NCBI RefSeq assembly: GCF_001428385.1
Contig: NZ_LMSK01000001.1
Span: forward strand, 869,355-933,354
Length of the DNA: 64,000 nucleotides
Source of the DNA: Rhodanobacter sp. Soil772
GTDB taxonomy: Bacteria; Pseudomonadota; Gammaproteobacteria; Xanthomonadales; Rhodanobacteraceae
Direction: 5' to 3'
The translations under genes were made by a program, and so were the position numbers. The notes under the pieces are model-generated. The model saw only the letters and a program-made list of their open reading frames with translations. It searched no databases and had not been told where the DNA came from. This document shows, piece after piece, positions 59,484-64,000 of this stretch (position 1 is its first letter; the number at the start of each line of letters is the position of its first letter).

Positions 59484-59563
59484 CGTTCGGTATCGCCGCA
59501 TGTAACTGGACTGGCCAGCGGGCGCGTGCCAGTCCAAATGCGCGGCGATCAATCCCGGATCGA

Positions 59564-59803
59564 TCAATCCTTGGAGTGGGCCTTGATGTAATCAACGGCC
59601 TGCTGCACGGTGGTGATCTTCTCGGCATCTTCGTCGGGAATCTCGGTCTCGAACTCTTCTTCGAGCGCCATCACCAGTTCCACCGTGTCCAGCGAATCTG
59701 CGCCCAGATCGTCCACGAACGAAGCGTTCGCCGTGACTTCATCTTCCTTCACGCCCAACTGCTCGATGACGATTTTCTTGACGCGCTCTTCGATGGTGCT
59801 CAT
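59564..59803 (-). CDS. acpP: acyl carrier protein
   Basis: This is the 79-residue acidic acyl carrier of fatty-acid synthesis. Ser37 in [12 protein letters not shown] takes the 4'-phosphopantetheine arm. ATG at 59803 ([12 protein letters not shown]) is preceded by GAGAGG. A -10-like box and a terminator bracket the gene, allowing strong separate expression. Confidence 0.98.
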   Translation of the reverse strand: MSTIEERVKKIVIEQLGVKEDEVTANASFVDDLGADSLDTVELVMALEEEFETEIPDEDAEKITTVQQAVDYIKAHSKD

Positions 59804-59871
59804 GTTGCCCATACCTCTCAAGGAGTAATTGATTTGTTTGTGCCGGCGTAAGGCCTGCAAAAGGCCGGCGC

Positions 59872-59877
59872 ATTGTA
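59872..59877 (-). promoter_or_regulatory. -10 box of a probable acpP promoter
   Basis: TACAAT on the minus strand lies 68 nt before the acpP ATG. The -35 region is poor. A GGCCT/AGGCC mini-hairpin at about 59852-59866 would be in the leader. Confidence 0.45.
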
Positions 59878-59950
59878 GTGGCTAAACCGCTAGGCCGCCA
59901 CGATTCGCCGGTGACACGAGGGCGCGGCCCCCGATGACCGGCGCGAAAGC

Positions 59951-59989
59951 GCAATTGTCGCCTAAAACGGGGCCGCTGGCGACAACTGC
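59951..59989. repeat. hairpin between fabG and acpP
   Basis: GCAATTGTCGCC pairs with GGCGACAACTGC (11 of 12 bp) around a 15-nt loop, 11 nt after the fabG stop. There is no T-run. A possible weak terminator or processing site. Confidence 0.5.
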
Positions 59990-60000
59990 GTCCACATGTC

Positions 60001-60744
60001 CTACGGCATGTACATGCCGCCGTTGACGTGCATGGTTTCCCCGGTGATGTAGGCCGCCGCCGGCGAGGCCAGGAAACCCACCGCCTTGGCGATGTCCGTC
60101 GCCTCGCCCAGCCGCCCCAGCGCGATCTGGCCGAGCAGCGCCTGTTTCGATTCTTCCGGCAGGGCGCGGGTCATGTCGGTGTCGATGAAACCCGGTGCCA
60201 CCACGTTGACGGTGATCCCGCGACTGCCGATCTCGCGCGCCAGCGACTTGGAGAACGCGATGATGCCGGCCTTGGCCGCGGCGTAATTGGACTGCCCCGG
60301 ATTGCCGGTGAGCCCGATCACCGAGGCGATCGAGATGATGCGGCCCTTCTTCGCCTTCATCATGCCGCGCATCACCGCCTTGGACGTGCGGTAGACCGAG
60401 GTGAGGTTGGTGTCGATGATCGCCTGCCAGTCCTCGTCCTTCATGCGCATCAGCAACTGGTCGCGGGTGATGCCGGCGTTGTTGACCAGGATCGAGACCG
60501 CGCCGAATTCCTTCGCGATGCCGTCGATCAGCCCGTCGACCCCCGCGCCGTCGGTGACGTTCAGCACGCGACCGTGGCCGCCATGCGCGGCCAGCCGCTC
60601 GCCGATCGCGGCGGCGCCGTTCTCGCTGGTGGCGGTGCCGATCACGGTGGCGCCCATCGCCGCCAGCTCGTCCGCGATCGCCGCGCCGATGCCGCGGCTG
60701 GCGCCGGTGACCAGCGCGATTTCACCTTGCAGTGGTTTGCTCAT
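60001..60744 (-). CDS. fabG: 3-oxoacyl-ACP reductase
   Basis: FabG is the NADPH-dependent reductase of the fatty-acid elongation cycle, 247 residues. Short-chain dehydrogenase motifs are TGASRGIG (about 14-21), NNAG and the Ser-Tyr-Lys triad in ISIASVIGLTGNPGQSNYAAAKAG. The 39-nt gap to fabD contains a short GGGAATC repeat remnant. Confidence 0.97.
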   Translation of the reverse strand: MSKPLQGEIALVTGASRGIGAAIADELAAMGATVIGTATSENGAAAIGERLAAHGGHGRVLNVTDGAGVDGLIDGIAKEFGAVSILVNNAGITRDQLLMRMKDEDWQAIIDTNLTSVYRTSKAVMRGMMKAKKGRIISIASVIGLTGNPGQSNYAAAKAGIIAFSKSLAREIGSRGITVNVVAPGFIDTDMTRALPEESKQALLGQIALGRLGEATDIAKAVGFLASPAAAYITGETMHVNGGMYMP

Positions 60745-60761
60745 TTGAATCGTTCCTTGCT

Positions 60762-60778
60762 GAATCGGGAATCGGGGT
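60762..60778. repeat. short GGGAATC repeat remnant between fabD and fabG
   Basis: GAATCGGGAATCGGGGT resembles one arm of the heptad elements at 12226, 28170 and 43611, without a partner arm. Confidence 0.45.
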
Positions 60779-60783
60779 TGCGC

Positions 60784-61731
60784 TCACGCCCACTCGGCGC
60801 GAGCAGCGTCGAGTTCGGTCGGGGTGCCGATGGCACGTGCCTCGATGCTCTTGTCGATGCGCTTGATCAGACCGGCCAGTACCTTGCCCGGACCGCATTC
60901 GGCGATGCGTACGGCGCCGCCGGCGGCCAGCGCCTGCACGCACTCGGTCCAGCGCACCGGCAGGTACAGCTGGCGTTGCAGCGCGCCGCGGATCTCCTCG
61001 ACCGTGCCATGGCTGCGCGCGTCGGCGTTCTGGATCACCGGAATCGACGGTTGCCGCCAGTCGATCGTGGCCATCCGCTCGCCCAGGCGGTCGGCCGCCC
61101 CGCGCATCAGCGCGCAATGTGACGGCACCGACACGGCCAGCTTGATCGCCTTCTTCACACCCAGTTCGGCCAGTTTCGCCAGCGCGCGATCGACCGCCTC
61201 GGCGTTGCCGGCGATCACCAGCTGCCCCGGCGAATTGAAGTTGGCCGGCGCCACCACCTGGCCCTGCGCCACGTCCTCGCACACCTGCGCGATCTGCGCG
61301 TCGTCGCCGCCGAGGATCGCCGCCATCGCGCCCACGCCGGCCGGCACCGCCGCCTGCATCAGCCGGCCGCGCTCGGCCACCAGCGCCGCCGCGTCATGCA
61401 GCGACAGCGCGCCGGCGCAGACCAGTGCGCTGTACTCGCCCAAGCTGTGGCCGGACAGCTGCGCCGGCCGCGCGCCGCCCAGCTTCTGCCACACCCGCCA
61501 CACCGCCACGCTGGCGGCCAGCAGCGCCGGCTGGGTGTTCTCGGTGCGGTTGAGCTGATCTTCCGGGCCCTGCGCGCTCAGCTTCCACAGATCGACGCCG
61601 GCGCCTTGCGAGGCCTCCTCGAACGTGGCTTGCACCTCGGCATGCGCGGCGGCCAGCTCGGCCAGCATGCCGACCGACTGCGAGCCCTGGCCGGGAAAAA
61701 CGAAAGCGAGCGAAGCGGAAGTGGAACTCAT
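60784..61731 (-). CDS. fabD: malonyl-CoA:ACP transacylase
   Basis: FabD loads malonyl from CoA to ACP. It has 315 residues from the ATG at 61731 (MSSTSASLAFVFPGQGSQ). The nucleophile Ser96 is in GHSLGEYSALV, and SVPSHCALM carries the catalytic histidine. An upstream in-frame start at 61785 adds unconserved sequence. It follows fabH. Confidence 0.97.
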   Translation of the reverse strand: MSSTSASLAFVFPGQGSQSVGMLAELAAAHAEVQATFEEASQGAGVDLWKLSAQGPEDQLNRTENTQPALLAASVAVWRVWQKLGGARPAQLSGHSLGEYSALVCAGALSLHDAAALVAERGRLMQAAVPAGVGAMAAILGGDDAQIAQVCEDVAQGQVVAPANFNSPGQLVIAGNAEAVDRALAKLAELGVKKAIKLAVSVPSHCALMRGAADRLGERMATIDWRQPSIPVIQNADARSHGTVEEIRGALQRQLYLPVRWTECVQALAAGGAVRIAECGPGKVLAGLIKRIDKSIEARAIGTPTELDAARAEWA

Positions 61732-61822
61732 GGATGCGCAGATCCCGTCGACGAAAACCGCCATGGTGCCAGCATCACCGCCCATACGCAGCTGTATTCA
61801 CCGTTTTTCGGGACACAAAGCA

Positions 61823-61848
61823 CGATGCCGCCCGGGTGGGCGGCATCG
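61823..61848. repeat. hairpin between fabH and fabD
   Basis: CGATGCCGCCC, loop GGGT and the perfect 11-nt complement form a strong stem 28 nt after the fabH stop. No T-run follows, so a partial terminator or RNA-stability element is likely. Confidence 0.5.
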
Positions 61849-61875
61849 CGGAGAACGCTTCGAACGTGTGGCGGT

Positions 61876-62850
61876 TCAGTAACGCAGCAGCGCCGAGGCC
61901 CAGGTGAAGCCGCCGCCGAACGCTTCCAACAGCAGGTTCTGGCCACGCTGCACCTTGCCCGAACGCACCGCGTAATCCAGCGCCAGCGGCACCGAACCGG
62001 ACGAGGTGTTGGCATGCTTGTCGACGGTCACGATGACCCGCTCCATCGACATGTTCAGCCGCTTGGCGGTCGCCTCGATGATGCGCAGGTTGGCCTGGTG
62101 CGGGATCAGCCAGTCGATCTGCGTCTCGTCCATGCCGGCGGCCTGCAGGGTCTCGCCGACCAGCGCGTCGAGCGTCTTCACCGCGACCTTGAACACTTCG
62201 CGGCCGGCCATGTTGATGCGCACGCCGTGGTTCGGCTCGTCCTTGAAACCCGCCGACACGCCGACCGGGTTGTACAGCAGGTGCTTGTAGCCGCCGTCGG
62301 CATGCAGGCAAGTGGCGTAGATGCCCGGCTCGGCGGACGCCTCCAGCACCACCGCGCCGGCGCCGTCGCCAAACAGCACGCAGCTTTCGCGTTCGGTCCA
62401 GTCGACCATCCGGGTCAGCGTCTCGGCACCGATCACCAGCACCTTCTTCGACTGCCCGCTGCGGATGAACTTGTCGGCAATGCCCAGCGCATAGACGAAG
62501 CCCGAGCACGCCGCATTGACGTCGAACGCGGCGCAGCCGTTCGCGCCGAGCCGATGCTGCACCAGGCAGGCGGTGGACGGGAAGATGATATCCGGCGTGG
62601 TCGTGCCGAGGATGATCAGATCGAGTTCGGACGCCTTGACGCCCGCCGCTTCCAGCGCACGCTGCGCGGCAAGAAACGCCAGGTCGCCGGTGGTCTCGCC
62701 GTCGGCGGCGATGTGGCGCTGGCGGATACCGGTGCGGGTGCGGATCCACTCGTCACTGGTGTCGACGATCTTTTCCAGGTCGGCGTTGGTTACCACGCGC
62801 TCGGGCAACGCACTGCCGGTGGCGATGATGCGGGAGTAGATCTGGGCCAT
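61876..62850 (-). CDS. fabH: 3-oxoacyl-ACP synthase III
   Basis: FabH starts fatty-acid synthesis by condensing acyl-CoA with malonyl-ACP. It has 324 residues. Catalytic Cys115 lies in NAACSGFVYAL. His is in LIPHQANLRI, and the Asn position in the conserved KHANTSSGSVPLAL. GGGFTWASALLRY closes the fold. plsX, which usually precedes it, is not present here. Confidence 0.96.
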   Translation of the reverse strand: MAQIYSRIIATGSALPERVVTNADLEKIVDTSDEWIRTRTGIRQRHIAADGETTGDLAFLAAQRALEAAGVKASELDLIILGTTTPDIIFPSTACLVQHRLGANGCAAFDVNAACSGFVYALGIADKFIRSGQSKKVLVIGAETLTRMVDWTERESCVLFGDGAGAVVLEASAEPGIYATCLHADGGYKHLLYNPVGVSAGFKDEPNHGVRINMAGREVFKVAVKTLDALVGETLQAAGMDETQIDWLIPHQANLRIIEATAKRLNMSMERVIVTVDKHANTSSGSVPLALDYAVRSGKVQRGQNLLLEAFGGGFTWASALLRY

Positions 62851-62941
62851 TCAGCTGTCCATCAACGTAAACGAAGGATTGAACGCCCTGGGCGGCGCCA
62901 GCGCAACCGTCCCACGCGGCATTCAGTGTGTCCGTCAACGC

Positions 62942-62964
62942 AAAACGGCGCGTCGCCGCGCCGT
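62942..62964 (-). terminator. intrinsic terminator after rpmF
   Basis: On the minus strand ACGGCGCG, a 4-nt loop and CGCGCCGT are followed by TTTGCG. It lies about 47 nt after the rpmF stop and would insulate fabH. Confidence 0.75.
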
Positions 62965-62983
62965 CTCGCCTGACCGAAGTCCG

Positions 62984-63001
62984 GGAACCCCGCGGGGTTC
63001 C
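62984..63001. repeat. 18-bp perfect palindrome after rpmF
   Basis: GGAACCCCGCGGGGTTCC is a perfect palindrome 10 nt downstream of the rpmF stop. It is either a second part of the termination region or a protein-binding site. Confidence 0.6.
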
Positions 63002-63011
63002 GCGAAACCGG

Positions 63012-63206
63012 TCAATCCTCGACCGACACCGCGCTCTTGGTCTCGATCACTTTCTTGCCGCGATAGTAGCCGTCCTTGGTGACGTGATGGCGCAGGTGCA
63101 CTTCGCCACTGGTCGGATCGGTGGACAGCTGCACGGTCTTCAGCGCGTCGTGCGCACGACGCATGCCGCGGGTGGACGGGGTACGGCGGCTCTTGGCAAC
63201 TGCCAT
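63012..63206 (-). CDS. rpmF: 50S ribosomal protein L32
   Basis: This small basic large-subunit protein has 64 residues. The N-terminus [22 protein letters not shown] is diagnostic. The zinc-binding cysteines seen in some L32 forms are absent (C-minus type). It follows yceD as in many proteobacteria. Confidence 0.97.
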   Translation of the reverse strand: MAVAKSRRTPSTRGMRRAHDALKTVQLSTDPTSGEVHLRHHVTKDGYYRGKKVIETKSAVSVED

Positions 63207-63244
63207 GGTAGTTCTCCAACTGAAACTTGATGATCTGTGGCGTC

Positions 63245-63272
63245 ATGACCCGGGTCGGATGACCCGGGTCGG
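63245..63272. repeat. 14-bp tandem duplication between yceD and rpmF
   Basis: ATGACCCGGGTCGG occurs twice head to tail. Each copy contains the palindrome GACCCGGGTC. It lies 3 nt after the yceD stop. Confidence 0.7.
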
Positions 63273-63275
63273 CGG

Positions 63276-63788
63276 TTACTTCTTCAGTTCGCGCAACACC
63301 GCGAACGGACTTTCGGAGTGCCCCTTGCCGGCAGAGTCCGGGTCGTGGCCTGTCACTTCGTCGGGCAGGCTGCTGTCCGGATTGACCGGAATCAGCGGCA
63401 GCGCCAACAGCAATTCGTCTTCTATCACATCCGCCGGATTCAACCGGCCATCCTCGGCCACCAACAGCGGCTCGCAATCAGGCGGCAAGCCAGCCTCATC
63501 GCGTTCCTGCCTGATCAGGCCAAGCCGGGTATCCACCGCGACCGGCAGCACAAACGGTTCCAGCGTGCGTTGGCAGACCAGGCTCAGCGACGCCCGGGCG
63601 CGAACGTCGACGTAGCTGATACCCAGCTCGTCGCGTCCGAAATCCAGCTCGAACTGCAGCAGCCCATCGGCACTTGCCAGCATCTCGCACAGGCGGGACA
63701 TGGTCGCGATGGGTAGCGTTCCCTCGAACGAACGCCGCGCCGAGACCATGCGCCAAGCGTCCACGGACTCTGGCAGTGTCACGGACAT
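63276..63788 (-). CDS. yceD: YceD (DUF177) 23S rRNA accumulation protein
   Basis: This 170-residue YceD-family protein is linked to 23S rRNA accumulation and is conserved next to rpmF. ADLSLVCQRTLEPFVLPV-like segment (LSLVCQRTLEPF), EDELLLALPLIPV and the terminal SPFAVLRELKK match the family. Of the usual CxxC only the first cysteine remains. It is the first gene of the rpmF-fab operon. Its promoter lies so close that the mRNA is probably leaderless. Confidence 0.9.
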   Translation of the reverse strand: MSVTLPESVDAWRMVSARRSFEGTLPIATMSRLCEMLASADGLLQFELDFGRDELGISYVDVRARASLSLVCQRTLEPFVLPVAVDTRLGLIRQERDEAGLPPDCEPLLVAEDGRLNPADVIEDELLLALPLIPVNPDSSLPDEVTGHDPDSAGKGHSESPFAVLRELKK

Positions 63789-63797
63789 AATCGCGAA

Positions 63798-63826
63798 ATG
63801 TTAGGTTCGAAGCCGCCCGAAGTCAA
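63798..63826 (-). promoter_or_regulatory. promoter of the yceD-rpmF-fab operon
   Basis: On the minus strand TTGACT (63821-63826) and TAACAT (63798-63803) are 17 nt apart. The predicted start, about 63791, is only a few nt from the yceD ATG at 63788. Confidence 0.7.
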
Positions 63827-63933
63827 CCGGCACGACGCCGGAGCGGCCTCGCCTCGCGCTGGCGGCCGCTTATTTTGCCTGATCCGGCCCCGATGCGGCA
63901 GACTGAATCTCCCTGTCGCCTGAGCCACCGCCC

Positions 63934-64000
63934 TTGAACGCTTATCTGACGCTCGGCACTGCCGTATTGCTGGCGCTGCTGATTGCCCTGGTGGGCACAG
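63934..64000 (+). CDS. start of a membrane or exported protein (cut by window end)
   Basis: From TTG 63934 the plus strand encodes MNAYLTLGTAVLLALLIALVGT, a hydrophobic N-terminal helix or signal anchor, open to the window edge. It is divergent from yceD. No clear ribosome-binding site is seen, and the product is not recognisable from 22 residues. It could be a protease or a small membrane protein. Confidence 0.35.
   Translation, partial: MNAYLTLGTAVLLALLIALVGT

Noticed and set aside
61732..61785. An N-terminal extension of fabD from 61785
   Set aside because: FabD homologues begin close to LAFVFPGQGSQ; the 18 extra residues are unconserved.

Overview
The window is GC-rich chromosomal DNA of a gammaproteobacterium. 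The gene content and order (stand-alone nuoC and nuoD, a class III phaC-phaE pair, pabB inserted in the fab-tmk-holB operon, GyrA with glutamine at position 83, heptad GGGAAT repeats between genes) suggest the Xanthomonadales/Lysobacterales, probably Rhodanobacteraceae (Rhodanobacter or Dyella-like). This placement is inference from gene content, not a database result.

Layout. 1-1225: 3' part of purB. 1226-3303: a visibly more AT-rich accessory islet bounded by a 21-bp inverted repeat. It carries two unusual genes, a nucleoside-deoxyribosyltransferase/TIR-like protein and a winged-helix plus PD-(D/E)XK-like protein, separated by a well-formed integron attC site. 3430-7843: gstA, an HxlR regulator, cysK, the ribosomal oxygenase roxA and a GNAT protein. 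8144-13824: sucA-sucB-lpd (2-oxoglutarate dehydrogenase). 14041-17797: a LOG-family protein, a YhdH/AcuI-type reductase, pilH, cbpA and a peroxiredoxin. 17868-24073: gyrA, a broken gtrA-like gene, mtnA and phaC-phaE.

24195-33670 (minus strand) is the classical transcription/translation cluster, read as tRNA-fMet, rimP, nusA, infB, rbfA, truB, rpsO, pnp. It has the same order as the metY-nusA-pnp region of E. coli and includes two terminator-like hairpins between the tRNA and rimP. 33748-48537 (minus) is a complete 14-gene nuoA-N operon for respiratory complex I.

48811-63788 (minus) is read as yceD, rpmF, fabH, fabD, fabG, acpP, fabF, pabB, pabC, mltG, tmk, holB, a PIG-L deacetylase, a GAF-GAF-PAS-GGDEF-EAL protein and pilZ. 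It couples fatty-acid synthesis, folate precursor synthesis, cell-wall processing and DNA replication, and ends with c-di-GMP/type IV pilus genes. plsX, normally between rpmF and fabH, is absent from this locus. A divergent gene begins at the right edge.

Most of the window is housekeeping. The strongest candidate for an undescribed system is the two-gene islet at 1579-3263. Secondary interest lies in RNA-level structures (a perfect 15-bp hairpin around the sucB stop codon, hairpins in the gyrA, rpsO and rimP leaders), two families of intergenic inverted repeats, and two probable leaderless mRNAs (roxA, yceD). Coding starts were adjusted from the longest open frame wherever homology or ribosome-binding context argued for a downstream start.
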